A program made the translations under genes and the position numbers. From NCBI RefSeq assembly GCF_000737515.1, contig NZ_CP006587.1:3157001-3221000 (forward strand): a stretch of 64,000 bases of DNA, given 5' to 3'. This DNA comes from Hymenobacter sp. APR13 (GTDB lineage: Bacteria; Bacteroidota; Bacteroidia; Cytophagales; Hymenobacteraceae). The notes beneath the pieces are model-generated. The model did not search any database. It was not told the DNA's origin and was given only the letters and a program-made list of their open reading frames with translations. Shown here piece by piece: positions 50,652 to 59,018 of this stretch (position 1 is its first letter; every line of letters begins with the position of its first letter).

Positions 50652-51029
50652 ATGAAAAACCCGTTGCTGTTTCTGAGTTTGATGCTGAGTTGCGTGGCCT
50701 GCCAAAAAGACGACGATGCCAGCCCGAAAGGCGTAACCATCCGGGTACGCAATGCCAGTCCTTACGCCTTCGAAAGCGTGCTTGTGAATACCAACGACGG
50801 AGAGCAAACCTATGGAGCGCTGGCCATGGGGCAGAGCACCACCTACAAGTCTTTCACCAGCGCCTACAGATATGCTTATGTGAAGGTGGTGACCAACGGC
50901 CAGACGGTAGAGTGGCAACCGATAGACTATGTAGGTGAGAAGAAGCTGGAAGACGGCAAATACACCTACGTACTGAACATCGAAGACCTGGCCAACCGGC
51001 GCATCAGTCTGCAGCTTGAGAAAAACTAG
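50652..51029 (+). CDS. Small surface-type lipoprotein, unknown function
   Basis: The ATG at 50652 gives 125 residues; the upstream extension is unlikely. The lipobox is LSCVAC with lipidated Cys17. The following QKDDD closely matches the lipoprotein export signal (Q/K-rich then Asp/Glu) described in Capnocytophaga and other Bacteroidota for transport to the cell surface. The body is beta-rich (GVTIRVRNASPYAFESVLVN, then TYVLNIEDLANRRISLQL). It may be a small single-domain fold. No partner is adjacent. Confidence 0.78.
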   Translation: MKNPLLFLSLMLSCVACQKDDDASPKGVTIRVRNASPYAFESVLVNTNDGEQTYGALAMGQSTTYKSFTSAYRYAYVKVVTNGQTVEWQPIDYVGEKKLEDGKYTYVLNIEDLANRRISLQLEKN

Positions 51030-51030
51030 T

Positions 51031-51088
51031 GTATTGTCAACAGAAAGGCCCGGTTTCTTCGGAAACCGGGCCTTTCTGTTGACAATAC
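51031..51088. terminator. 27-bp perfect hairpin with TTCG loop, bidirectional
   Basis: Arms 51031-51057 and 51062-51088 are exact complements around the loop TTCG closed by C-G (C-UUCG-G in RNA). It lies two bases past the lipoprotein stop and 16 bases from the hydrolase stop. It should terminate both convergent genes. Confidence 0.9.
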
Positions 51089-51103
51089 GCATTTACGTAA
51101 TTA

Positions 51104-51967
51104 CTAGCTGTTCTCGCCGCTACGAACGTTGCCGCTAATGGCAAAATCAACCAAGTCGCGGTTCAGCTTGTCTTTTTCGGTGATGAACAGACCGTGTGGG
51201 GCGCCATCGTAGGTGATGTACGTAGCGTGCTTGAGGTGCTGGTTCATCCGGTCGCCGCTGTTCTTGATTGGCACCGTTTTGTCGTCGTCGCCGTGGATGA
51301 CCAATGCGGGCACGCTGATGGTTTCCAGGTCGCGGCGGAAGTCGGTTTCGGCAAAGGCTTTGGCACAGCCCAGCGTGGCCTGCTGCGAACCCAAAGTCGC
51401 CATTCCAAACGACCAGTCAAGGACAGCCTGACTTACCGGGTGACTAATGGCACTTACGCCGTAGAAGTCTTTACCAAACGACTGCAGGAAGCCGAAACGG
51501 TCGTCCTTCATCTGCTTGGTCATATCCTCGAACACCGACTTGTCTACGCCGTCAGGGTTATCGTCGGTTTTGAGCAGGTAGGGCGTTACGGCCGATACGA
51601 ACACTACTTTAGCCACGCGGGCACCGCCGTGGCGGCTCATATAGCGGGCTACTTCGCCGCCACCCATCGAGAAGCCCACCAGCGTTACGTTTTGCAGGTC
51701 CAGCTCGTCGAGCACGGCTTTCAGGTCGTCGGCCAGGGTGTCGTAGTCGTAGCCTTCAAACGGCTTGCTGGAGTTGCCGAAGCCGCGGCGGGTGTAGGCC
51801 ACCACGCGCAGGCCGTGCTTGGGCAGCTCGCCCAGCTGGTAGTTCCAGGCTTCGTGGTTTTGGGGCCAGCCATGAATCAGCACTACCGGCTGGCCGGTGC
51901 CCTGGTCGGTGTAATGCAGTTTGATGTCGTTGCCGTTGGCATCCTGGCCGGCTTTGATGTAGCTCAT
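51104..51967 (-). CDS. Alpha/beta hydrolase, non-heme haloperoxidase/esterase type
   Basis: The ATG at 51967 gives 287 residues. Seen: the oxyanion HGWPQNHEAW region, RRGFGNSSKP, the nucleophile elbow GFSMGGGE, the acid in VIHGDDDKTVP, and the catalytic His in GAPHGLF. The pattern TRRGFGxSSKP with GFSMGGGE is typical of the perhydrolase/arylesterase group once called non-heme chloroperoxidases. The in vivo substrate is unknown. Monocistronic; no signal peptide. Confidence 0.93.
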   Translation of the reverse strand: MSYIKAGQDANGNDIKLHYTDQGTGQPVVLIHGWPQNHEAWNYQLGELPKHGLRVVAYTRRGFGNSSKPFEGYDYDTLADDLKAVLDELDLQNVTLVGFSMGGGEVARYMSRHGGARVAKVVFVSAVTPYLLKTDDNPDGVDKSVFEDMTKQMKDDRFGFLQSFGKDFYGVSAISHPVSQAVLDWSFGMATLGSQQATLGCAKAFAETDFRRDLETISVPALVIHGDDDKTVPIKNSGDRMNQHLKHATYITYDGAPHGLFITEKDKLNRDLVDFAISGNVRSGENS

Positions 51968-52085
51968 AAGAGTAAGATTGAACGTGGTTGGGAGAGTAAT
52001 GCTCGTACATACGCCTGATTGAGCTATTGGATAGAGGGGCGCCAAGATTTTGTACGCTGCCGCCGAATGTGTTTCCTTTGGCCCG

Positions 52086-53327
52086 ATGCGCTATTCTTTC
52101 TCCTCTGTTTTGTCGGCTTCCCGCCTGGCGGGCCTGCTATTTGGGGCCAGTCTGGCCGCCTGCCAGTCCAACTCCTCCGACAAGGCCACTACCGCCGATA
52201 AACCCGCTGCCGAGGTTTCTGCCGCCACTACCGCTCCACCCGATTCGCCGGGCACCTGGTACCGGCAGTACCGTGGTGTGCTGCCCGGCAGCCCCACCGA
52301 TACCATCACGCTGCACCTGCAGGTGTGGCCCGCCGGAACCGAGTTTGGCGGCCTGGCCGCCAGCTACGCCGGCCCCGACGGCCACCCGTTCGACCTAAGT
52401 GGCTCGGCCGGCCCCGCCGACAGCCTCATGTTGCAGGACTACGCGCCCGAGCACGGCGCTAGTGGCAGCCAGCCAATCGTGTGGCGGCTTCGGCAGCAGG
52501 GCAGCCTGCTCACGGGCACCGTCGGCGGCCGCCCCATACAGCTCCGGCAGGCCCAGCCCGTTGGGAGTATCTCGCTAGGGTCGACCTATTTTCAGGATTC
52601 TGTAGCCGCTTTTCCTGAACTACCGGGCACGCCCTACGCCCAGCAGCGCCTGCTGGCTTTGCTGCCCACTTCGGTACCCGCCTACCGAACTCTGCACGAC
52701 AACCTGCTACGCGGCCTGCGCGCCGATACCGTGGATGCTCAGCCGGCCCCGACACTGCCGAAACTCTGGCAGCAGCGCCTCCGGCAATTCACCGACGACT
52801 ACCGCCAGGACGCCGCCGGCAGCCGCCCCGAGCCCGGCGACACTTCCTCACCGGCCTTCGGCATCGGCCTCCGCTACGACGAGCAGCAGCTGATGCACGT
52901 ACTCTGGAACCAGGCCCCGCTGCTCAGCATCGGGTATTTTGGCTACAGCTACACCGGCGGCGCCCACGGCATGTATGGCACCAGCGCCGCCACCTTCGAC
53001 ACCCGCACCGGCCGCCGCCTCCGCTACGACGACATCTTCCGGGCCGGCACCCAGCCCCAACTGGTGGCCCTGCTCGACCAGGCCGCCCGCCGCATGCTGG
53101 GTTTGGCGCCCGGCGCTTCGCTGGAAGGCCCGCTGTTTGTAAAACACCTGCCCGCCACCCGCAATGTCTTCCTGACCAGCGGTGGGGCCGTGTTCATCTA
53201 CTCTCCTTATGAAATAGCCTCGTATGCGCAGGGCGAAATCCGGGTGTTCGTGCCGTTGGCGGAGCTGCGGCCGTTGCTGCGGCCGGGGCTGCCGGTAGCG
53301 GGTGGGGGCGAGGTGACCCGGCCGTAG
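52086..53327 (+). CDS. DUF3298 (RsiV-like) lipoprotein
   Basis: The ATG at 52086 gives 413 residues with a lipobox LAAC (Cys around residue 26) followed by QSNSSDK. An N-terminal half (about 60-200) of unknown beta fold is followed by the DUF3298 region. It carries SYTGGAHGMYGTSAATFDTRTGRRLRYDDIF (about residues 295-325) and, near the end, YEIASYAQGEIRVFVPLAEL. The family includes the sensor part of anti-sigma factor RsiV, which binds lysozyme, but no sigma factor is adjacent here. Likely periplasmic or outer-membrane anchored. Confidence 0.87.
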   Translation: MRYSFSSVLSASRLAGLLFGASLAACQSNSSDKATTADKPAAEVSAATTAPPDSPGTWYRQYRGVLPGSPTDTITLHLQVWPAGTEFGGLAASYAGPDGHPFDLSGSAGPADSLMLQDYAPEHGASGSQPIVWRLRQQGSLLTGTVGGRPIQLRQAQPVGSISLGSTYFQDSVAAFPELPGTPYAQQRLLALLPTSVPAYRTLHDNLLRGLRADTVDAQPAPTLPKLWQQRLRQFTDDYRQDAAGSRPEPGDTSSPAFGIGLRYDEQQLMHVLWNQAPLLSIGYFGYSYTGGAHGMYGTSAATFDTRTGRRLRYDDIFRAGTQPQLVALLDQAARRMLGLAPGASLEGPLFVKHLPATRNVFLTSGGAVFIYSPYEIASYAQGEIRVFVPLAELRPLLRPGLPVAGGGEVTRP

Positions 53328-53428
53328 TTGCCAAGCTCCAGCGTACATAATCCCGGGATATGGACCGTTCGTCGGTCGGCTCGGGTTATGAAGCGGTATA
53401 TTTACCGCATTCCTATTCTCTGCTCTTC

Positions 53429-54493
53429 ATGCACGCACCCAAATTTGCCGCTTCCCGCTCCTTTCATAAAGAGCTGAAGCTTCGCACCAACGCCTACTTC
53501 GCCGAAGCCGGCAAAGACACCACCGGCGACGCCCGCCTGTTCGCCAAAGCCATCATCCTCACGGTGGCTTTCGTGGCCGTGTATCTGCACCTCGTGTTCC
53601 TGACGCCGCCCACGTGGCTGGCGCTGGCTGAGTGCGCCTTGCTGGGCCTCATCGGCTCGGCCATTGGCTTCAACGTCATGCACGACGGCGCCCACGGCTC
53701 GTTCAGCAAGTCCAAGTGGATCAACCAGTTTGCCTCCTTCACCCTGAACGTGCTGGGCGGCAACAGCTTCATGTGGAACGTGAAGCACAACCTCATCCAC
53801 CACATGTACACCAACGTCGACGGCGTAGATGACGACCTCGACGCCCAGCCCTGGCTGCGTTTGAGCAGCACCCAGACGCGCCACCGTTTCCACCGGTTCC
53901 AGCATCTGTACTTCTGGTTTTTCTACGCCCTGCTCTTCATTGCCTGGATCTTCTTCATGGACTACCAGAAGTACTTCAAAGGCAAAATCGGGGAGATGCC
54001 CATCAAGAAAATGACCGCCACCGACCAGGGCGTATTCTGGGGCTTCAAGGCGTTGCACCTGTTCCTGTTCGTGGCCCTACCCATCTACACCGTGGGCTTC
54101 GTGGCCTGGATTCTGGGCTTCCTGGTGTTTGCCACGGTAGTCGGTTTCACCATGAGCATCGTGTTCCAGCTGGCGCACACTGTCGAGCACGCGGCCTTCC
54201 CCATGCCCCACGAAATCACCAACAAGTTGGAAGACGAGTGGGCCATCCATCAGATCAAGACCACCGCCAACTTCGCTACCGATAGCAAAGTCATCAGCTG
54301 GCTGGTCGGCGGCCTCAACTTCCAGGTAGAGCACCACCTGTTCCCCACCATCTCGCACGTCCATTACCCCGCCCTCAACAAAATCATCCGCCAGGCCTGC
54401 CTGGAGTTCGGCGTGGAGTACAACGAGTACCCCAAGATGCGCTACGCTGTAGCCTCCCACGTGGCGCATTTGCGCGAGATGGGTCGGGCGTAG
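53429..54493 (+). CDS. Membrane fatty-acid (acyl-lipid) desaturase
   Basis: The ATG at 53429 gives 354 residues. The three histidine boxes are present: His85-His89 in MHDGAHGSF, His120-His124-His125 in KHNLIHHMYTN, and QVEHHLFP with His302-His303. Four or so helices surround them (AIILTVAFVAVYLHLVFL, YFWFFYALLFIAWIFF, LFLFVALPIYTVGFVAWILGF). The QxxHH third box is typical of front-end or acyl-lipid desaturases; no cytochrome b5 domain is fused. It should introduce a double bond into membrane acyl chains, a usual cold-adaptation step. Confidence 0.94.
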   Translation: MHAPKFAASRSFHKELKLRTNAYFAEAGKDTTGDARLFAKAIILTVAFVAVYLHLVFLTPPTWLALAECALLGLIGSAIGFNVMHDGAHGSFSKSKWINQFASFTLNVLGGNSFMWNVKHNLIHHMYTNVDGVDDDLDAQPWLRLSSTQTRHRFHRFQHLYFWFFYALLFIAWIFFMDYQKYFKGKIGEMPIKKMTATDQGVFWGFKALHLFLFVALPIYTVGFVAWILGFLVFATVVGFTMSIVFQLAHTVEHAAFPMPHEITNKLEDEWAIHQIKTTANFATDSKVISWLVGGLNFQVEHHLFPTISHVHYPALNKIIRQACLEFGVEYNEYPKMRYAVASHVAHLREMGRA

Positions 54494-54518
54494 AGTTGAC
54501 CACCTACAGCATAATCAT

Positions 54519-54557
54519 AACAGAAAAGGCCTACTTCTATAGTAGGCCTTTTCTGTT
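54519..54557. terminator. Bidirectional intrinsic terminator
   Basis: A perfect 17-bp stem AACAGAAAAGGCCTACT with a five-base loop between the convergent desaturase and AT-rich lipoprotein genes, three bases before the latter's stop. Confidence 0.92.
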
Positions 54558-54559
54558 TA

Positions 54560-55102
54560 TTACTGAGTCGGATGAGTCCTTTTTTGCCAAGGCGCCACAA
54601 GGCCAGTCGTACCGTCTTGGATGGCTAATGTTAGCTCAGGGTGCAAAGCGTATGATTTGCCCATCAGGGTATTAAAATGACTTTCACCTATTAGTTGCTT
54701 CTCCGGAATTTTGAATATCTGAAGTCTTGTCCACGCATTATAACGCGGCGTTCCTCGTAGCGTGCCATAGCTTTTAAGCATTAGTTCGGCATGTACTATA
54801 GCTTGGTATCTACTATTTTGAAAGAACTCGTTCGCATTTTTCAAGACAGCTTCTGCTTCGCCAATGTATGTGACGCGCCAGCCAGTTGCCGTGGCGAGCT
54901 TGGTGGCTAGCTCCTTTACGAATACGGAATCAGCTTGCTGAGCAGAGACACCAGTAGGCAGCGATACCGAAGAAGTGGTCAGCGCAACGTCGGTAATACC
55001 GGTAATCGGAACAGATGCGTTGAACTTGGATTTCGAGCCTAGCGCGGCGCATCCCGACAATGTAGCAATAACAATAGGAGTGAGTAGAAAAGAGAACTTC
55101 AT
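54560..55102 (-). CDS. AT-rich small lipoprotein, unknown function
   Basis: The product is 180 residues with a lipobox (TLSGC, Cys18). The body contains SVFVKELATKLATATGWRVTYIGEAEAVL, a helical segment at residues about 58-86, and TRLQIFKIPEKQLIGE near 125-140. No family is recognised. Its base composition stands out: sampled 60-base lines are about 35-58% GC, well below the roughly 63% of neighbours, and codons ending in A or T are frequent. This suggests acquisition from a lower-GC source or weak selection. It lies between the desaturase terminator and the rpsA promoter. Confidence 0.7.
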   Translation of the reverse strand: MKFSFLLTPIVIATLSGCAALGSKSKFNASVPITGITDVALTTSSVSLPTGVSAQQADSVFVKELATKLATATGWRVTYIGEAEAVLKNANEFFQNSRYQAIVHAELMLKSYGTLRGTPRYNAWTRLQIFKIPEKQLIGESHFNTLMGKSYALHPELTLAIQDGTTGLVAPWQKRTHPTQ

Positions 55103-55180
55103 TTTGGAAGACAGACTGTTTTAACTAGGATTTGGTATTCAATATAGGTGGTGTTCAGTACAAACTCACTCCAAACTCCG

Positions 55181-55188
55181 TATCTTTG
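55181..55188 (+). promoter_or_regulatory. TAnnTTTG -7 box for rpsA
   Basis: TATCTTTG matches the Bacteroidota -7 consensus exactly. It predicts a leader of about 105 bases before the rpsA ATG. The -33 element is weak (TTC about 24 bases upstream). Confidence 0.6.
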
Positions 55189-55299
55189 CCGCCCCGCCAG
55201 GGTGGTGGGCCGGCGCGTTTGCGCTGTGTATCAAACAAAAACGCGTTCCGGAGGCGGGCCCTGCGCCGGACGTGTACATGAGGGCCACTGCACAACACT
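55189..55299 (+). promoter_or_regulatory. rpsA 5' leader with alternative hairpins
   Basis: CGCGTTT (55214-55220) can pair with AAACGCG (55239-55245). The overlapping CCGGCGC (55210-55216) can instead pair with GCGCCGG (55263-55269). The two pairings exclude each other, as in an autoregulated ribosomal-protein leader. S1 autoregulation through its own leader is known in gammaproteobacteria; here it is only suggested. Confidence 0.35.
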
Positions 55300-57387
55300 A
55301 TGGCAGAAGTAGTAGACAATTTCGACTGGGACAACGTTGGAGCCAGCGGCTTCGGTGGTAACTATACCGCTGAGCAGCGCGCCGAAATGGAGCAGATGTA
55401 CAGCGACACGCTGACCACTGTCCAGGAGGAAGAAGTAATCAAAGGCACCGTGGTAGGCATCACCGACCGCGACGTAATCCTGAACATCGGCTTCAAATCC
55501 GATGGTTTGGTGCCCCTGTCGGAATTCCGCGACCTGACCGACCTCAAAATCGGTGACGAGGTAGAGGTGTTCATCGAAGACCAGGAGGATGCTAACGGCC
55601 AGCTGATCCTGAGCCGTAAGAAAGCCAAAATCAAGCAGGCCTGGAAGTCCATCTACGACGCCCTGGAGAACGACACCGTTCTGGAAGGCGTAGTAAAGCG
55701 TCGCACGAAAGGCGGCCTGATCATGGACCTGGACGGCGTAGAAGCCTTCCTGCCCGGCTCGCAGATCGACGTGAAGCCAATCCGTGACTTCGACATCTAT
55801 GTGGGTCGTCGCATGGAAGTGAAAGTGGTGAAAATCAACGCCGCTTTCGACAACGTGGTAGTTTCGCACAAAGTCCTGATCGAGAAAGACCTCGAGAAGC
55901 AGCGCGAAGCCATCCTCAACAACCTGGAGAAAGGCCAGATCCTGGAGGGCGTTATCAAGAACATGACCAACTTCGGCGTGTTCATCGACCTCGGCGGCGT
56001 AGACGGCCTGCTGCACATCACCGACATTTCGTGGGGCCGTATCGCTCACCCGAGCGAAGTACTGCAACTCGATCAGAAGCTGAACATCGTAGTTCTGGAC
56101 TTCGACGAAGCCAAGAAGCGTATCAGCCTCGGCCTGAAGCAGCTGACTCCTCACCCATGGGATTCGCTCGGCGCCGACATGGGCGTTGGCTCGAAAGTGA
56201 AAGGCCGCATCGTGAACGTAGCTGACTATGGCGCGTTCATGGAAATCATCCCCGGCGTAGAAGGCCTGATCCACGTTTCGGAGATGTCCTGGAGCCAGCA
56301 CCTGCGCAACCCGCAGGACTTCATCAAGCAGGGCGACGTAGTAGAGGCTCAGATCCTGACCCTCGACCGCGAAGACCGCAAGATGAGCCTCGGCATCAAG
56401 CAGCTCAGCGAAGATCCATGGACTCGTGGCGACTTCTCCGAGAAGTATGCTATCGGCAGCAAGCACAACGGCTTGGTGCGCAACCTGACCAACTTCGGCC
56501 TGTTCGTAGAACTGGAAGAGGGTGTAGACGGCCTAGTGCACGTGTCGGACCTGTCGTGGACCAAGAAAGTGAAGCATCCTTCGGAAGTCGTGAAAGTTGG
56601 CGACCGTCTGGACGTAGTGGTACTGGAGCTCGACGTGAACAACCGTCGTCTGGCCCTGGGCCACAAGCAGCTGGAAGAAAACCCATGGGATACGTTCCAG
56701 ACGGTGTTCACTCCCGGCTCGGTTCACAAAGCCACCATCACCGAGAAAACCGACCGTGGTGCCGTGCTCGAGCTGCCGTACGGCATCGAAGGCTTCGCGT
56801 ATCCTAAGTCGCTGCAGAAGGAAGATGGCTCGCAGGCTGAAAACGGCGAATCGCTGGACTTCCGTGTGGTAGAATTCTCGAAAGAGGATCGCCGCATCGT
56901 GCTGTCGCACAACGCTGTGTACAACCAGCAGGCTGAGGAAGAAGGCCGCGCTTCGAAGTTCACGAAGAAGAAGCCAGCCGGCGCCGCTGGTGCTTCGGCC
57001 CAGGGCGAAGGCAAACTGAGCGACCTCAAGAAGCCCGCAACGGCTGAGAAGTCGACCCTCGGTGACCTGGACGCTCTGAGCGCTCTGCGCGACAAGATGA
57101 TGGGCAACGAGCGTCAGGCTGGTGAGCAGAAGCTCTCGGGCAAGGCTGCTCCAAAAGCTGAGGCTGCTGAGGCTCCCGCCGAAGGTGGTATCCTGTCGGC
57201 TGTAACGGGTGCTGCTTCGGCTGCCTTCGACAAAGCCAAAGAAGTGGTAGGCGACGCCGTAGAGGCTGCCTCGCACTCCGAAGCTTTCGAGAAAGCCAAA
57301 GAAGTTGCTGGCGACGTAGTTGACTCGGTGAAAAACGCCCTGTCGAGCGACGAAGCTGCTGACAAGAAAAACGAGGAGAAAGCCTAA
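55300..57387 (+). CDS. rpsA: 30S ribosomal protein S1 with long C-terminal tail
   Basis: The product is 695 residues with six S1 domains at about 43-107, 124-190, 212-280, 297-367, 384-454 and 471-537. Domains 3-5 show the strongest RNA-binding signature (e.g. NMTNFGVFIDLGGVDGLLHI). S1 delivers mRNA to the 30S subunit. The tail (541-695) is Lys/Ala/Glu-rich, and two similar amphipathic units, AFDKAKEVVGDAVEA (642-656) and AFEKAKEVAGDVVDS (662-676), resemble LEA-type helices. Codon use is the biased pattern of a highly expressed gene (CGT, GTA and GAA more frequent than in neighbours). It has an exact -7 box, its own leader and a terminator. Confidence 0.97.
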   Translation: MAEVVDNFDWDNVGASGFGGNYTAEQRAEMEQMYSDTLTTVQEEEVIKGTVVGITDRDVILNIGFKSDGLVPLSEFRDLTDLKIGDEVEVFIEDQEDANGQLILSRKKAKIKQAWKSIYDALENDTVLEGVVKRRTKGGLIMDLDGVEAFLPGSQIDVKPIRDFDIYVGRRMEVKVVKINAAFDNVVVSHKVLIEKDLEKQREAILNNLEKGQILEGVIKNMTNFGVFIDLGGVDGLLHITDISWGRIAHPSEVLQLDQKLNIVVLDFDEAKKRISLGLKQLTPHPWDSLGADMGVGSKVKGRIVNVADYGAFMEIIPGVEGLIHVSEMSWSQHLRNPQDFIKQGDVVEAQILTLDREDRKMSLGIKQLSEDPWTRGDFSEKYAIGSKHNGLVRNLTNFGLFVELEEGVDGLVHVSDLSWTKKVKHPSEVVKVGDRLDVVVLELDVNNRRLALGHKQLEENPWDTFQTVFTPGSVHKATITEKTDRGAVLELPYGIEGFAYPKSLQKEDGSQAENGESLDFRVVEFSKEDRRIVLSHNAVYNQQAEEEGRASKFTKKKPAGAAGASAQGEGKLSDLKKPATAEKSTLGDLDALSALRDKMMGNERQAGEQKLSGKAAPKAEAAEAPAEGGILSAVTGAASAAFDKAKEVVGDAVEAASHSEAFEKAKEVAGDVVDSVKNALSSDEAADKKNEEKA

Positions 57388-57409
57388 GCTTCTCCACCGT
57401 TAGCTTAAG

Positions 57410-57441
57410 AAGGGCCCCGGCGCAAGCTGGGGCCCTTTTTT
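57410..57441 (+). terminator. Intrinsic terminator of rpsA
   Basis: Stem AAGGGCCCC / GGGGCCCTT with a ten-base loop followed by a T run, 23 bases past the stop. Confidence 0.92.
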
Positions 57442-57592
57442 TGTGGCCGGCCGCCCTGGCGCTTCGGCTGTGGCTTGGGGCGGGGCCAGGTGTTTGCCCG
57501 ATTAGATAGCCGCGAAGCAGGTAGTCTGCAGAAAATTTTCCGCACGATGCCAGCCACTTACCGCGCTGACCGCGAAAACCTGGCGGCCGACC

Positions 57593-57623
57593 TTGGCAGA
57601 AGCCGGAATATGCCGTATGTTTG
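57593..57623 (+). promoter_or_regulatory. Bacteroidota-type promoter of tRNA-Cys
   Basis: TTG at 57593-57595, 20-base spacer, then TATGTTTG at 57616-57623: an exact match to the TTG-N19-21-TAnnTTTG arrangement of the Bacteroidota primary sigma factor. The tRNA begins 16 bases downstream. Confidence 0.8.
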
Positions 57624-57638
57624 CATCCTCAAAGCCCT

Positions 57639-57709
57639 GGTGACGTGACCGAGCGGCTAGGTAGAGGTCTGCAAAACCTCGTACAGCGGTTCGAATCCGC
57701 TCGTCACCT
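57639..57709 (+). tRNA. tRNA-Cys (GCA)
   Basis: The cloverleaf can be folded by hand: acceptor GGTGACG/CGTCACC, D stem ACC/GGT, anticodon stem GAGGT/ACCTC around loop CTGCAAA (anticodon GCA at 57671-57673), and T arm AGCGG-TTCGAAT-CCGCT. The discriminator is T, the identity base of Cys tRNAs. CCA is not encoded. Confidence 0.95.
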
Positions 57710-57718
57710 CTAGTTCAG

Positions 57719-57760
57719 CAACCCCCGCTATAGCCTTCAGGCTGGTAGCGGGGGTTGTTT
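57719..57760 (+). terminator. Intrinsic terminator of tRNA-Cys
   Basis: Stem CAACCCCCGCTA (57719-57730) with TAGCGGGGGTTG (57746-57757) and a T-rich tail, ten bases after the tRNA. Confidence 0.88.
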
Positions 57761-57889
57761 CGTTATGGCGAAAGCGCAACTTATTGTTTCCACTGAATCG
57801 TTGCGTATCCTGCCGGCTTACCCGCCCGCAGCCAGCCACTGGCGCTGGATTCAGACTTCAAGCAGACCTCAGGCATTACTTTGTATTCA

Positions 57890-58699
57890 ATGAAAGCAGT
57901 CTTTTCTCGCTGGGCGCTGGTGGCTGCGCTGGCTACTGCCCCGCTTGCCCAAACGGTGGCCCAGGTGGCACCGGCACCGGCCGACACTACCCGCAAGTTT
58001 GAAAATCCCGGCGGCGTGCCGGCCGCTGTGAAGCAGCCCTGGTACAAAGGCAAGCTGGTGAAAGCCACTATTGTGCCGGCTGTGCTGATCGGCTATGGCG
58101 CCTACACGGCCGGGGGGGGCGGTTTCTACACCAACCAGGAAGCCCGCCGCGACATCCAACGCCTGTTCCCGACTTACCGCACCCGCCTCGATGACCTCCT
58201 GATTCTGGCGCCGTACGTGGAGCTGGGCGTGGTGGCGCTGGCCGGCGTGGAGTCGCGCAACGACCGGCTGAACGTGGGGCTGGTGGTGCTCAAGAGCGAG
58301 CTGTTCATGCTCGGAACGGTCTTCGCCGTGAAAAACCTTACCCGCAACCCCCGCCCTGATGGCTCCGACAACCAGTCGTTTCCGTCGGGGCACACGGCGC
58401 AGGCGTTTCTGGCCGCGAGCATCGTGCACACCGAGTTCCGCGACAAAAGCCAGTGGTACGGGGTAGGCGCCTACACCATTGCGACCAGCGTGGCGGCCCT
58501 GCGCATGATCAACAACAAGCACTGGCAGAGCGACGTGGTAGCGGGGGCCGGCTTCGGCATTCTGGCGGCGCACGTAGGCTACCTCACGCACCGTAACCGC
58601 TGGGGCCGCAAGCCAGGCTTGCCCAAGGGCATGAGCCTGACGCCAACGTGGCAGCCCGGGGGCGGCATGGGGATGGGCATGGTGTGGCAGCTGCAGTAG
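57890..58699 (+). CDS. PAP2-family phosphatase, exported
   Basis: The ATG at 57890 gives 269 residues; a TTG three codons before is unlikely. Signal peptide MKAVFSRWALVAALATAPLAQTVAQ. The three PAP2 motifs are seen: KNLTRNPRP, SFPSGHTAQAF, and the C-terminal block SVAALRMINNKHWQSDVVAG, where the usual Ser-Arg before the His is Leu-Arg. It should remove phosphate from a lipid (phosphatidate or undecaprenyl type) at the periplasmic side. The C-terminus is Gly/Met-rich. TACTTTG lies eight bases before the ATG and may be a degenerate -7 box. Confidence 0.9.
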   Translation: MKAVFSRWALVAALATAPLAQTVAQVAPAPADTTRKFENPGGVPAAVKQPWYKGKLVKATIVPAVLIGYGAYTAGGGGFYTNQEARRDIQRLFPTYRTRLDDLLILAPYVELGVVALAGVESRNDRLNVGLVVLKSELFMLGTVFAVKNLTRNPRPDGSDNQSFPSGHTAQAFLAASIVHTEFRDKSQWYGVGAYTIATSVAALRMINNKHWQSDVVAGAGFGILAAHVGYLTHRNRWGRKPGLPKGMSLTPTWQPGGGMGMGMVWQLQ

Positions 58700-59018
58700 C
58701 GCCATGCGGGCCGTGGGTGCCTCCAACGAGGCATAGCACCGCCGCAGTACCTCCACTGGACTAGATGTTGGCCCGACGCCTGGCCGGTGCGCCGGCTAGG
58801 CGTCTGTGTCAGGCACAGAAAAATATCTTGGATGCCCTATTTTTTTGCCAGGCGGCAGGCAGTGAGGTCAGAGGGGAAGGTGCTGATAACCTGCTCGTAA
58901 GGCTGCTAAGACTGCGGATGGGGTAAAAAGCGGTGGCCGCTGGCATTGCAGGCTCAAATCCCTACATTTAACTCCAGCGTACAATCCGCTCGACTCTGTT
59001 TCCACCCCTTTCGTTTTT
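58700..59018. other. 319-bp intergenic region, PAP2 / cphA
   Basis: It holds two hairpins: GTGCCTC/GAGGCA near 58716-58738, and a 13-bp stem with one mismatch at 58775-58804 (GACGCCTGGCCGG, loop TGCG). The latter is a weak terminator candidate for the PAP2 gene because no T run follows directly. TACATTTA (58963-58970) differs at one base from the TAnnTTTG box and could serve cphA. No gene is seen. Confidence 0.5.
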
